Source: Desulfosporosinus hippei DSM 8344 (lineage in GTDB: Bacteria; Bacillota; Desulfitobacteriia; Desulfitobacteriales; Desulfitobacteriaceae). From it: DNA of 64,000 nucleotides. The notes beneath the pieces are model-generated. The model saw nothing but the letters and a program-made list of their open reading frames with translations, did no database searches and was not told the DNA's origin. Each line of letters begins with the position of its first letter. Positions within the stretch are counted from its first letter, which is position 1. The stretch covers positions 62,001-126,000 of the forward strand of contig NZ_FNCP01000014.1 of NCBI RefSeq assembly GCF_900100785.1, written 5' to 3'. The translations under genes and the position numbers were made by a program. This document shows positions 8,044 to 16,763 of the stretch, one piece after another.

Positions 8044-9420
8044 GTGAGAATTACCAACAATATGATGATCCAAAACACAATCAGCAATATTAATAACAAC
8101 CTAGTCAAGCTTTCCAAGCTTCAAGCCCAGGCTTCCTCGCAAAAAAAAATAGAAGTTCCTTCTGATGATCCGGTAGCTGCTGTCAAGTCTCTGAAATTGA
8201 CAAGTTATAAGGCAAACATCCAACAATATCAGGAAAATGCCGAGGCTGCCAACTCCTGGATGAGTTATTCGGATTCAGCCCTCAGCCAGATCGGCGATAT
8301 CCTGGCCACTATTCGCGAAGAAACGGTTGAGGCAGCCAATGGGACTCTTACAGAGGATGACCTGGAAAAAATCGGCACGGAAATTACGGAATTGAAAAAT
8401 TCCATTATAGAAGTTGCTAATACCAGTTATGCGGGCCGCTCTATTTTTGCCGGCTATCAAACGGATGAAACTCCCTTTGCAGAGATTGCCACGACGATAG
8501 GAAATCAAGTGACCTATAATGGCCAATATCTGTCATTGGGAGGAGTTGCTGCTGCTTCCGTAGCAGATAGCGATCTGATAAGTTTTTACACGGATAATAT
8601 GGATGAAATCAGTGGACAGGCGGAACTATCTTCTGCCACTTTTGGAGAGTTCACGGCGGCCTCTCCCGAGCTTGATTTTTCCGTCACCTTGGGCGGGGTC
8701 AGCAAGACCATCAGTTTGGCTGACGGTACTGACTATGATATAGATGCAATGGTGGACAGCCTTCAGAGCCAGTTGGATGCAGCCTTCCCAGCAAGCAGTG
8801 GGCAACCGGATTCCTTGATTAAGGTGAGCCAGGATGAAGGGAAAATTGTCCTTACGGTTCAAGACGGAAGTAGTATAGCCATTAATAGCGGCACGCTGGA
8901 TGTCAGCTGTCTGGGTTTTGCCGATGGTCAAAACTCCAGTACGGGGGATACCCAAAAGATCAAATACAGAGTGGGAAGTGATAGCTGGGTTACTGTCAAT
9001 GCAGAAGGAAGTGACATCGTCGGCGAAGGGGAGGACTGTTTATTTAATACCCTGGCCAAGCTGGAATTGGCCTTGTCAGGAGAAACTCAATACAAGTCAG
9101 TCAGCTATGATGCAACTGCCGGAGTAACGGTGGAAACCCATGATTTGGATCTATCCAGCTTATTAGATGATTTGGATGAAGACATCAATCGAGTGCTCAG
9201 TGTCAGAGCGGATTTAGGGGCCAGAACCGGTTATGTTCAGAAAACCCAGACTCGCTTAGAAGACAATGAATTGACCTATACCGAGATCTTATCCCAAAAC
9301 GATGAGGTGGATCTTGCCGAAGTAAGTGTTAACTTATCAAGTGCTCAGGCAAGCTATCAAGCAGCCTTAGCTGCAGGGGCCAAAGTGATTCAAAACAGCT
9401 TGCTGGATTATTTGACTTAG
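8044..9420 (+). CDS. flgL: flagellar hook-associated protein 3 (FlgL)
   Basis: The 458-residue protein starts with GTG after AATGGGGTGAAA. Its N-terminus reads RITNNMMIQNTISNINNNLV and continues with SQKKIEVPSDDPVAAVKSL, the FlgL signature. Its C-terminus (EVDLAEVSVNLSSAQASYQA, then AGAKVIQNSLLDYL) is the flagellin-like D0 helix. It is longer than the roughly 300 residues typical of FlgL because of a central insertion of about 150 residues (around positions 175-330). It builds the second junction ring on top of FlgK. Confidence 0.92.
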   Translation: MRITNNMMIQNTISNINNNLVKLSKLQAQASSQKKIEVPSDDPVAAVKSLKLTSYKANIQQYQENAEAANSWMSYSDSALSQIGDILATIREETVEAANGTLTEDDLEKIGTEITELKNSIIEVANTSYAGRSIFAGYQTDETPFAEIATTIGNQVTYNGQYLSLGGVAAASVADSDLISFYTDNMDEISGQAELSSATFGEFTAASPELDFSVTLGGVSKTISLADGTDYDIDAMVDSLQSQLDAAFPASSGQPDSLIKVSQDEGKIVLTVQDGSSIAINSGTLDVSCLGFADGQNSSTGDTQKIKYRVGSDSWVTVNAEGSDIVGEGEDCLFNTLAKLELALSGETQYKSVSYDATAGVTVETHDLDLSSLLDDLDEDINRVLSVRADLGARTGYVQKTQTRLEDNELTYTEILSQNDEVDLAEVSVNLSSAQASYQAALAAGAKVIQNSLLDYLT

Positions 9421-9472
9421 TTTTTGCCGGGGAAAACAGGCATCAATTTAATGAGGGAGAGGAGGTCCCTGC

Positions 9473-11368
9473 ATGACCTCAATCAGCAGTTATTCTTCCA
9501 CGACGACGCGGGTTACCGGTCTGGTCAGCGGCTTAGATGTGGACAGCATCGTTGAATCCTTGATGGATGCAGAAGAAGTGCCTCTTAATAAACTGGAACA
9601 AAAAAAGCAGCTGGCGGAGTGGAAACAAGATGCTTATCGCCAAGTGTCCACCAGCCTAAAGACCTTTGCCGATGAATATTTCAATTACTCCAACTCTTCG
9701 TCCAATATGCTGTCTCAATCAACTTACGACCAATATACCCTAACATCCAGTGATGATTCGGTGGTAAGGATTTCAACGACTTCATCCTCCCAAGCGGGAT
9801 CCCATACGGTTCTGGTCAACAATTTGGCTACAGCCGCTGCTTATCAAAGCTCTGCTGTCACTGAGGGCATATCAGCTGACTCTGCCGCAGATTTCACTCA
9901 AGCAGCGGGTAACGCTTTTTTACTGACAATCGACGGCAGGGAATACACCGTGGACCTGGATGAGAATATCACAGACCTGGCAGGCTTGCAGGAAGCAGTC
10001 GATGAAGCGGTAGGAAGCGGTAAAATTGCGATTTCAGACACCAATGGGGATGGGACAGGGTATCTGACCATGGAAAAAGCGGCCGGGAGCGGCATAGGGA
10101 TGATCACAGTCAGTGCAGGGGAAAGCGGCGGCGCTTTAGAGGCGTTGGGCTTTTCCGGTTCAGGTAACCTGACAAATTATCTGGATACTTCCGAAACCTT
10201 GGCGGACATCGGGAACCAATTAGGTTTCAGCTTTGATTCCAATGGGAATATCGGGCTGACCATCAATGAAGTTGATTTTGAATTCTCATCAAGCATGACC
10301 CTTGATGAGATGATGGAAGAAATCAATGATTCCGAGGCCGGGGTTACCATGTCCTACAGCTCAACCAACGACAGCTTTCTCTTGACAGCCAATCAAACGG
10401 GTGCCGGCAAAACCCTGGACATCAGTGAAACGGGAAGCACTTTCCTGCAGAATGTGGGACTGAACGACTATACGGCAGGCGAGGATGCAGCAGCCACCAT
10501 TGATGGGGTAAAGTATACCCGTAGCGAAAATTCATTCACCGTCGACGGCTTAATCTATAGCCTGAAGGCTGAAAGCACGGAAACTCAAAGGGTATCTCTC
10601 ACTCAAGATACAGAGGCCATCCTCGCCAAAATAACCAGCTTCGTGGCAGATTACAATACCTTGATTGACTCCCTTAACAGCACGATTTCTGAAGAATACG
10701 ACCGGGACTATACGCCCTTAACCGATGCCCAAAAGGAAGAGATGTCGGAGGATGAAATTGAAACTTGGGAAGAGAAGGCCAAAACGGGTATCCTCCAGAA
10801 TGATGCTGCCTTGACTAGTCTTCTGCAGAATTTACGGACCGCGTTATATGAATCTGTGGCTGGGGTCTCCACGCATTTAACCGAAATCGGGATAACCACC
10901 AGCAGCAATTACGCAGATAAGGGCAAACTGGTGATTGACACAGACGCCTTGAAAGAAGCCATTGCCACGAACCCGGAGGAAGTTGCGAGTTTGTTTGCGC
11001 AACAATCGGCTGCTTATGGGGGGACAACGACGGTCGTGAATTTAACCTCGGAGCAAAGGCAGGTCAGGAGCAGCGAGGAAGGATTAGCCTACAGAGTTTA
11101 CGATATCTTGCAGGATAATATTTCTACCTACACTGGGATTGATGGACATAAGGGGATTCTGCTTGAAAAGGCCGGTCAGGAAGGGGATGGGTCAGAATAT
11201 GATAACACCTTGACCAGTCAAATCAGCAGCTACGATGATGAGATAGAGGAAATGCTCGCTAAATTAGCGGACAAAGAAGATTACTATTATGAAAAGTATT
11301 CGGCCATGGAGACCTTTATCAATCAGATGAACAATCAGATCGATTCTTTGCTCTCTTATCTGGAATAG
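9473..11368 (+). CDS. fliD: flagellar filament cap protein FliD
   Basis: The 631-residue protein has the FliD N-terminal block TRVTGLVSGLDVDSIVESLM and the C-terminal block with SEYDNTLTSQISSYDDEIEE ending in a coiled coil (LADKEDYYYEKYSAMETFIN). FliD caps the filament tip and folds flagellin monomers into place. There is no signal peptide, and the centre is rich in Ser, Thr and Asp. It follows flgL by 52 nt with RBS GGAGAGGAGG and is followed by its likely export chaperone. Confidence 0.93.
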   Translation: MTSISSYSSTTTRVTGLVSGLDVDSIVESLMDAEEVPLNKLEQKKQLAEWKQDAYRQVSTSLKTFADEYFNYSNSSSNMLSQSTYDQYTLTSSDDSVVRISTTSSSQAGSHTVLVNNLATAAAYQSSAVTEGISADSAADFTQAAGNAFLLTIDGREYTVDLDENITDLAGLQEAVDEAVGSGKIAISDTNGDGTGYLTMEKAAGSGIGMITVSAGESGGALEALGFSGSGNLTNYLDTSETLADIGNQLGFSFDSNGNIGLTINEVDFEFSSSMTLDEMMEEINDSEAGVTMSYSSTNDSFLLTANQTGAGKTLDISETGSTFLQNVGLNDYTAGEDAAATIDGVKYTRSENSFTVDGLIYSLKAESTETQRVSLTQDTEAILAKITSFVADYNTLIDSLNSTISEEYDRDYTPLTDAQKEEMSEDEIETWEEKAKTGILQNDAALTSLLQNLRTALYESVAGVSTHLTEIGITTSSNYADKGKLVIDTDALKEAIATNPEEVASLFAQQSAAYGGTTTVVNLTSEQRQVRSSEEGLAYRVYDILQDNISTYTGIDGHKGILLEKAGQEGDGSEYDNTLTSQISSYDDEIEEMLAKLADKEDYYYEKYSAMETFINQMNNQIDSLLSYLE

Positions 11369-11386
11369 AAACAGGGAGAAGCTGAT

Positions 11387-11830
11387 ATGGAAAATGAATA
11401 TCTGGCCTTACTCAAGGAGAAAAGAAACCTTGCTCAAGGGCTTTGGCGGGGGACAGTTAATTTAACCAACGCTGTGGAGAAGGAAGACTACGGGTCAATC
11501 AAAAAGCTGCTCATTGAACGGCAAGGGCAAATGGATCAACTTGTAAAATTGGTTGGGAATTATCAGAAAGAGGTTCAGTGTCCGGAAAATGAAGAAACCC
11601 TCAGGATTAAGAGGGATGTCAAGAGTTTGCTGGAGCAGACCGTCACTCAAAGTCGGCAGACATTGGAAAATATCATTCGGCAGAAGGATACCGCAGCTCA
11701 TAAAATACGATGCTTACAGTTAAGCAAAAAGGCCATGAGTGAAGGATATTTCAAAAAAATTCCCCAAAGCTATGGGTATTTTATCGATAAAAAGATCGGT
11801 GCTTTGCACCTTAAAGAGAGGAAGAGGTGA
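11387..11830 (+). CDS. FliT/FlgN-like flagellar export chaperone
   Basis: This 147-residue, highly helical, charged protein has no membrane segment. Its size, helix content (heptad-like LLEQTVTQSRQTLENIIRQK), and position right after fliD and before csrA/fliS fit a FliT- or FlgN-type chaperone that keeps late export substrates unfolded. Primary sequence in this family is poorly conserved, so the assignment rests mostly on context. FliD is the most likely client, or the two FlgK copies if it is FlgN-like. Confidence 0.6.
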   Translation: MENEYLALLKEKRNLAQGLWRGTVNLTNAVEKEDYGSIKKLLIERQGQMDQLVKLVGNYQKEVQCPENEETLRIKRDVKSLLEQTVTQSRQTLENIIRQKDTAAHKIRCLQLSKKAMSEGYFKKIPQSYGYFIDKKIGALHLKERKR

Positions 11831-11870
11831 AACGTCATGCTAGAAACTAAAAAAAATTCTCAAAAAGTAC

Positions 11871-11897
11871 TAAAGTTTTCTACAGAACTGCCGATAT
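11871..11897 (+). promoter_or_regulatory. SigD promoter driving csrA
   Basis: TAAA, a spacer of exactly 15 nt, then GCCGATAT. This is a one-mismatch fit to the SigD (sigma-28) consensus TAAA-N15-GCCGATAA. It lies in the gap between the chaperone gene and csrA and starts a transcript with a leader of about 140 nt. Confidence 0.85.
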
Positions 11898-11928
11898 ATA
11901 TAGTGTCACAATTAAATACACAGTTTTT

Positions 11929-12002
11929 CAGGGACGAGTTATTTTTTATGGGTGTTTTGCAGGACGCAAAGCCTCATGAGATTTAGCTTGTTTTTTGTTT
12001 TT
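11929..12002 (+). ncRNA. structured csrA leader element A (candidate CsrA-responsive attenuator)
   Basis: This region recurs almost unchanged before the flagellin gene at 12789-12857. It begins CAGGGACG, a good match to the CsrA consensus CARGGANG. Nested stems follow: ACGAGTTA with TAGCTTGT, ATGGGTG with GCCTCAT, and TTTTGC with GCAAAG around an AGGAC apical loop, which presents a second GGA. The outer stem runs into TTTTTTGTTTTT, so it looks like an intrinsic terminator or attenuator. Differences from copy B keep base pairing through G:C/G:U changes. The csrA RBS downstream (CTCAAGGAGGGA) also matches a CsrA site. Function is inferred. Confidence 0.6.
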
Positions 12003-12048
12003 CCTGAACTTATTTTGAAAAGTGAAAGCCTCAAGGAGGGATTTGCTG

Positions 12049-12228
12049 ATGCTGGTATTAGGAAGAAAGCCTGGAGAATATGTGATGATTGATGACAATA
12101 TTAAGATCAAAGTGGTAAAAAGTGCCGAGGGGGATTTACGGTTGGCTATTGATGCTCCTAAACAAATGAAAATTCTGCGTGGAGAAGTTTACGAACAACA
12201 GAAAGGCCAAGACGGGCGGATCGCCTGA
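12049..12228 (+). CDS. csrA: carbon storage regulator CsrA
   Basis: The 59-residue protein MLVLGRKPGEYVMIDDNIKI onward has the full CsrA fold and ends with KILRGEVYE, which carries the conserved RNA-contacting arginine near residue 44. I chose the ATG with AAGGAGGG 9 nt upstream; an upstream in-frame extension has no RBS. CsrA dimers bind GGA motifs and repress translation, and in Gram-positive bacteria they repress flagellin until FliW sequesters CsrA. No fliW is in the window. Its own leader and RBS carry CsrA-like motifs, suggesting autoregulation. Confidence 0.95.
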   Translation: MLVLGRKPGEYVMIDDNIKIKVVKSAEGDLRLAIDAPKQMKILRGEVYEQQKGQDGRIA

Positions 12229-12256
12229 GGTCAAGTCCATATGGAGGGGGGTCACT

Positions 12257-12334
12257 ATGAGAGTTAAGAACAAGAGGGCAGCAGGCAAAGGAGAGTTGGC
12301 TGTCTGTGCAAAGCTGAAGGACCGGCAGTTATGA
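12257..12334 (+). CDS. 25-codon ORF translationally coupled to fliS
   Basis: An ATG preceded by a very strong RBS (GGAGGGGGG) opens a frame MRVKNKRAAGKGELAVCAKL ending in KDRQL. Its stop overlaps the fliS start as ATGA, the classic translational coupling arrangement. fliS has no comparably good RBS of its own, because the region before its ATG is coding for this peptide. The peptide is basic and unknown. Its first codons resemble the start of flagellin (ATGAGAGT), so it may derive from a flagellin 5' end or may only serve to load ribosomes. Confidence 0.6.
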   Translation: MRVKNKRAAGKGELAVCAKLKDRQL

Positions 12335-12717
12335 TAGCCAAGCAGTATAAAGAAGCCTATCTGGAAAGTATCGTTTTTACCGCCAGTCCCGAGAAATTGA
12401 CCTTAATGCTCTATTCTCATTTAGTCATGCTAATCAGGCAAGCTCAGGCCGGCCTGGAAGAAAAGGACTTAAATAAGTCCCATAATAACATGGTTAAGGC
12501 AAAGAAACTGATTATTAACCTTGAAAATACTCTGGACCGGAAGTACAAAATTGCTGACGACTTGCTGGCTATGTATGAATATATGTATAGGCGGCTGACA
12601 GAAGCTAATCTGAAAAAGGATTGGGATATCCTTGAAGAGATCCTCAGCTATGCCAGAGTGCTGAGAGATACTTGGGCAGAGGCCGTAAAAATTGTTAAAG
12701 AGCAAAATAAGAAATAA
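12331..12717 (+). CDS. fliS: flagellin export chaperone FliS
   Basis: The 128-residue all-helical protein begins MIAKQYKEAYLESIVFTASP followed by EKLTLMLYSHLV, and contains KAKKLIINLENTLDRKYKIA, all typical of FliS. FliS binds the flagellin C-terminus and prevents polymerisation before export. Its start codon overlaps the stop of the 25-codon ORF. Downstream is the SigD promoter of flagellin, so flagellin can be made independently of the csrA-fliS transcript. Confidence 0.93.
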   Translation: MIAKQYKEAYLESIVFTASPEKLTLMLYSHLVMLIRQAQAGLEEKDLNKSHNNMVKAKKLIINLENTLDRKYKIADDLLAMYEYMYRRLTEANLKKDWDILEEILSYARVLRDTWAEAVKIVKEQNKK

Positions 12718-12733
12718 TTTTTTCGAAATGTAT

Positions 12734-12760
12734 TAAGTTTTTTGGCTGAGTTGTCGATAT
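12734..12760 (+). promoter_or_regulatory. SigD promoter driving flagellin
   Basis: TAAG, a 15-nt spacer, then GTCGATAT: close to the SigD consensus and with the same spacing as the csrA promoter. It lies directly after fliS and upstream of a 5' UTR of about 200 nt. Confidence 0.8.
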
Positions 12761-12788
12761 GAATAGGAAGAAACGAATTTAAAGGTTT

Positions 12789-12857
12789 TCAGGGACGAGT
12801 TAATTGTCATGGGTGTTCTGCAGGACGCAAAACCCCATGGGAGTTAGCTCGTTTTTA
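12789..12857 (+). ncRNA. structured flagellin leader element B (homologue of csrA leader)
   Basis: It shares CAGGGACGAGTTA, ATGGGTGTT, GCAGGACGCAAA and TAGCT with element A. Stems: ACGAGTTAA with TTAGCTCGT, CATGGG with CCCATG, and TGC/GCA closing an AGGAC loop that exposes GGA. A TTTTTAGTTTT tract follows. It begins 28 nt after the SigD -10 box, against 31 nt for element A. One frame is open through both copies (FRDEL..MGVLQDAKPH), but copy B has no start codon in that frame, so an RNA role is favoured. Confidence 0.6.
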
Positions 12858-12881
12858 GTTTTCTAAAGAGAAATGAGGTAT

Positions 12882-12917
12882 CTAGACTGTTACGGCAACC
12901 CGGGGCCGTAAGGTCTA
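12882..12917 (+). promoter_or_regulatory. stable hairpin in flagellin 5' UTR
   Basis: Arms TAGAC and GTCTA enclose a second perfect stem TTACGGC/GCCGTAA. It lies between leader element B and the flagellin RBS and has no T-run, so it may stabilise the mRNA or position the CsrA-like motif that overlaps the RBS (AACAAGGAGGGG). Confidence 0.55.
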
Positions 12918-12971
12918 ATATATAAATCAACCTGGAAGAAAGTTTGTACAAAACAAGGAGGGGTAATTACT

Positions 12972-14243
12972 ATGAGAGTCAACAGCAATATTGCAGCACT
13001 TAACACCTTAAATCAACTTACCCAAAACGAGAAAAGCACCAATAATTCCTTGGCCAAGCTGTCATCAGGTTTGCGCATCAACAGTGCGTCTGATGATGCA
13101 GCAGGGCTGGCCATCAGTGAAAAAATGAAAGGCCAGATTCGTGGTCTGGATAAGGCCAGCAGTAACTCAGAAGATGGAATTTCTATGGTTCAGACGGCAG
13201 AGGGGGCTCTGTCGGAGACGGAAAGCATCCTGCAGAGAATGAGGGAACTGGCCGTTCAATCCTCTTCCGATACCATTACAGATGCTGACCGAGATAATAT
13301 CCAAGACGAATTGTCCCAGTTGGTTGATGAAATAGACCGCATCAGCCAAACCACTCAGTTCAACACCAAGAATTTGCTGGACGGCTCGATGAGTGGAGTA
13401 GTTGCCAGTGATTCAGCAAACGTCCTGACCAATACCGCATTGGCTTCAGCAACAACCGATGCTGACTTACTTACGGCATTACAGGATAATAACGGAGATA
13501 GTCTGGGAATCGCAGTCGGTGATACGATCAAGGTATCCTGGACAGTGAATGGAGAATCGCATAGTGAATCACTGACAGTTACAGAAGCATCAGCAGGAAG
13601 TACCGATTCGGCAGAGGATCTGGCGGATCTTATGGCGAAAGTCACCAGTGGCGCAGCGGCAGTTGAAACAACAGCAGGAGACACCCAAGGAGACATCAGC
13701 GTGACCGCCGGCGGTACGGGTTATGCCAATGCTGTTGGAGCCATAAGCTTTGAAGTAAGCAATGCCGATGGGGAAGTGAACTCAGAAGCATCCGCTGCTC
13801 TTTCAGCCTTTACTGAAACCACAGCGGCCGAGGAGGCAAAAACCGAGGATGGCCGGGCAGTTCTGCAAATCGGAGCCAATTCAGGGCAAATCATGAAGGT
13901 CAGCATATCTGATATGGGTGCCAACGCTCTGGGTATTGCGAATATGGATGTATCCACTCAAGAAGGTGCCAGTATAGCTATTTCGGTCATTGATGAGGCT
14001 ACGGCAAAAGTGTCTTCCCAACGGTCTTATCTGGGGGCAGTTCAGAATCGTCTCGATCACACCATCAATAACCTGGACACGTCATCGGAGAACTTGAGTT
14101 CAGCTCAATCTCAAATTGCCGATGTGGACATGGCTGCCGAAATGATGGAATATACCAAGAACAATGTTCTGTCTCAGGCAGCTACGGCAATGCTTGCTCA
14201 AGCCAACCAAAAACCTCAAAATGTTTTATCTCTCCTTCAATAG
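12972..14243 (+). CDS. fliC: flagellin
   Basis: The 423-residue protein has both conserved flagellin termini. The N-terminus is MRVNSNIAALNTLNQL, then SLAKLSSGLRINSASDDAAG; the C-terminus has LDHTINNLDTSSENLSSAQS, then ADVDMAAEMMEYTKNNVLSQ and ends NVLSLLQ. The central region (about residues 140-330) is the variable surface domain, rich in Ala, Ser, Thr and acidic residues. Expression is set by a SigD promoter and a long structured leader. The RBS (AAGGAGGGG) overlaps a CsrA consensus (ACAAGGAGG), as in CsrA-repressed flagellin mRNAs. A strong terminator follows. Confidence 0.96.
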   Translation: MRVNSNIAALNTLNQLTQNEKSTNNSLAKLSSGLRINSASDDAAGLAISEKMKGQIRGLDKASSNSEDGISMVQTAEGALSETESILQRMRELAVQSSSDTITDADRDNIQDELSQLVDEIDRISQTTQFNTKNLLDGSMSGVVASDSANVLTNTALASATTDADLLTALQDNNGDSLGIAVGDTIKVSWTVNGESHSESLTVTEASAGSTDSAEDLADLMAKVTSGAAAVETTAGDTQGDISVTAGGTGYANAVGAISFEVSNADGEVNSEASAALSAFTETTAAEEAKTEDGRAVLQIGANSGQIMKVSISDMGANALGIANMDVSTQEGASIAISVIDEATAKVSSQRSYLGAVQNRLDHTINNLDTSSENLSSAQSQIADVDMAAEMMEYTKNNVLSQAATAMLAQANQKPQNVLSLLQ

Positions 14244-14295
14244 TATATTTGCATTCAATTCAGGTCAGTTCTAATTTAGTATTTAATAAATTTTG

Positions 14296-14347
14296 GGGGC
14301 GTGTCGCAAAACGTTTATACGAAAACGGAATGCGATACGCCCCTTTT
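14296..14347 (+). terminator. flagellin terminator
   Basis: Arms GGGGCGTGTCGCA and TGCGATACGCCCC are followed by TTTTG. It is a strong hairpin about 50 nt after the stop codon. Confidence 0.85.
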
Positions 14348-14584
14348 GTAGATTATTTTTCAGTACATACTTTCTGAAGCTAAACAACTAGGGCAGCCGC
14401 CTGCGCTTGGAAGGTTTGGATTATGAATGGGTCCAGGGGAGGCACTGGGTCTTACGCTCTCTTGTGAAATATGATTCATGAGGCTGTGCTTCTGTACTGC
14501 AAGTTTATTCCCACGTATTCCTAAAATCTGAGAGAATCTGAATGTAGTATGTAGACTTCGGGAATACGCGGAACGTTACCCAAA
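14348..14584. other. intergenic between flagellin and broken RNA-repair gene
   Basis: No supported gene, promoter or RNA. The sequence probably includes decayed 5' parts of the pseudogene that follows, but no kinase P-loop or other motif can be read. Confidence 0.4.
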
Positions 14585-16685
14585 ATGTCCTTACCCAAGT
14601 ATTCTAATTCTGTCCATTTGGAACGTTTTGCATGTGGGTATGAAAGTTTCGGAAGGAACGGAGGGAATGAGAAAAGACCCCCAGTGCAGGGGATCTTACT
14701 AATTATCGTGAATATATTCGATTTTACTCAACAAGATATAAAAATCCGTTACGTGCATTTCCCAAGAATATCCTCTTTCTTAACCGAACCGGTAGGGGAT
14801 GTGCTCTCCAGAGGACCCAACAGCATCGACTGCCTGAAATTCTTTATTAACCATGTAGAAAAAAGCCTAGCTTATATGGTCGATAGTAACCACGGCTGGA
14901 AGATTGCTCGCTGGCTGGACCGGCGAAAGGTCGAGTTAGCCCATGGGGATGAACTCATAGCAGCCGAGTTTGCTAATTATGAAAGAGAACAGGGTCAAGA
15001 AGCTGCAGAAGTGTTGAAAGGAAAGGTTAGTAGTCTGCTTCTAAGTGCCCCTTCAAACTTAGTATTTACGAGTAACGGTGTAGGGGTGGTTGTGGCAACC
15101 CATGCCGGAATACGAGACCACTATATCGGCAAGGAATCCAAACGCATCCGAGACTTTTGTCGGTATGGTGATCCAGAAGGCTTCGAAGAGAGCGGGAAAC
15201 CGATACGCAAAGATTGGTTTGTCAATCATAAATCCGGAGAAACCATTGTTTGGGGGCATGACCCCAGACCCCAGCCGATGGTCATCAATAACACGATCAA
15301 TATTGACCAAGGCGTCGTTTTCGGTGGCAGGTTAACGGCCTATCGTTATCCGGAAAAACAGTTTGTGGCTGTTGAGGCTCAGAAAGACTATGCCGAAGAT
15401 CCGGAGAGTTTCTTACAGAAATGGAAAAAAGAACGCTTCAATCCTCCTAATATCCAGAGTTTTCTCAAGGGCTATTCTGTAAAGACAGAAGACTATGGGG
15501 AAATTAAAATTCATGCCGACTATGTAAAGTCTGCGATTGAAGCTATTTCTCACTATACTGTCCCACTTGAGGAATTGCTTTATATTCCTCCAACCATGAG
15601 TCCAGCCCCTGAGCCTTCCTCCTTGGATAATTATTTTGAACATCCGCAAGAGGCTTTTAAGTATTATCGAAATCAGGGGATCACCACCATGGTAGTGGAG
15701 AAGAAACATATGGGCAGCAGGGGGATTCTGTTGCTGTTTAAGGATGAGGAAACTGCGATTGGATATGTAGGTTCAGCAAAGTTGGGAACCATTTATACCA
15801 GGGCGGGTCGAGGGTTTTTTGATCAGGAATTATCCGCAAAGCTTATCAAGCAATTGAATACGGACTTACATCAAGGACAATACTTCACAAAGTACAACAC
15901 GGATTTCGTGCTGTTAGATGCGGAAATTTTGCCCTGGAATTTAAAGGCCAAAGACCTTTAGCTCTCAACACGCTCATGTTTCGGAAGTATCACTCTTGGA
16001 CCGCCGGAAGCTTTTAGAGAAACTTGAGTTGGCCAAAGTGAATGGCTGGGAGGTTAACTCCTGGATCGAGGAATACAAGGGTAAGCTGGAGAACGCTCAA
16101 GTCTTTCGTGAGGTGTTCCAAAAGTATTGCTGGGATACCCAAGGGGTTGAAGGGGTCAAAATTGCTCCCTTTCATGTCCTGGCTCACCAGGGACGAACTT
16201 ATTTTGACCAATCCCATCTGTGGCATATGGAACAGAACCGGGAGCTTGCTAAGCTGTCTGACCTATTGATTGAGACAGAGTTCAAAGTCGTGACCAATGA
16301 GAGGACTGAGGAAGAAGCAATTCTCTGGTGGGAGGAAATGACGGAAAACGGTCATGAAGGCTTTGTCGTAAAGCCGGAAACGTTTATCGCCAGAAATGAA
16401 AAAGGCTGGTTAGTGCAACCGGCCATCAAAGTTCGAGGGAGAAAGTATCTTCATATTATCTATGGCATGGATTACTTACAGCCTGAGAACCTGGTTCGCT
16501 TAAAGCAAAGAAATGTTAAACGCAAACAACGTCATGCCGTCATGGAATTTGCCTTAGGAGTGGAAGGGGTTAAGCGCTTTGTAAGTCAGGAGCCGATCAG
16601 TCGGATTCATGAATGTGTGTTAGCGACCTTGGCTTTGGAAGCAGAACCGGTTGATCCAAGGTTATGCCGCCCGGATCATCAATGA
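14585..16685 (+). pseudogene. polynucleotide kinase-phosphatase/ligase (Pnkp-like), broken
   Basis: Two frames together cover the phosphatase and ligase parts of a bacterial Pnkp RNA-repair protein. Frame one ends at 15961 and frame two begins near 15996 in another register. Visible remnants are VGDVLSRGPNS (normally GDxxDRGPxS), DSNHG (normally GNHD), THAGI, VWGHDP, NIDQGVVFGGRLTAYRYPE, and ligase motif KKHMGSRG, then EGFVVKP and QPAIKVRGRKYL in the second frame. The N-terminal kinase domain is absent, metal-binding residues of the phosphatase are altered, and there is a frameshift in the ligase, so it is almost certainly inactive. A copy of its last 95 bp lies at 31292-31385. Confidence 0.85.
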
Positions 16686-16690
16686 TAAAA

Positions 16691-16714
16691 TGACGCCCCT
16701 ATGCAGGGGCGTCA
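16691..16714 (+). terminator. perfect hairpin after the RNA-repair pseudogene
   Basis: TGACGCCCCT-ATGC-AGGGGCGTCA is a perfect 10-bp stem just after the stop. It lacks a strong T-run, so it could also act as an mRNA 3' end stabiliser. Confidence 0.55.
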
Positions 16715-16763
16715 ATCAGGTTTTGAATCTGACTGGCACCCTTTTACATCTCCGGTTGAGGCG

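Noticed and set aside
11929-12857. c-di-GMP class I riboswitch in the csrA and flagellin leaders
   Set aside because: GGACGCAAA(A/G)CC resembles part of the GEMM-I core, but the GGGCAAACC/GAAA tetraloop helix and the second conserved hairpin are missing, and the nested single-stem structure is different.
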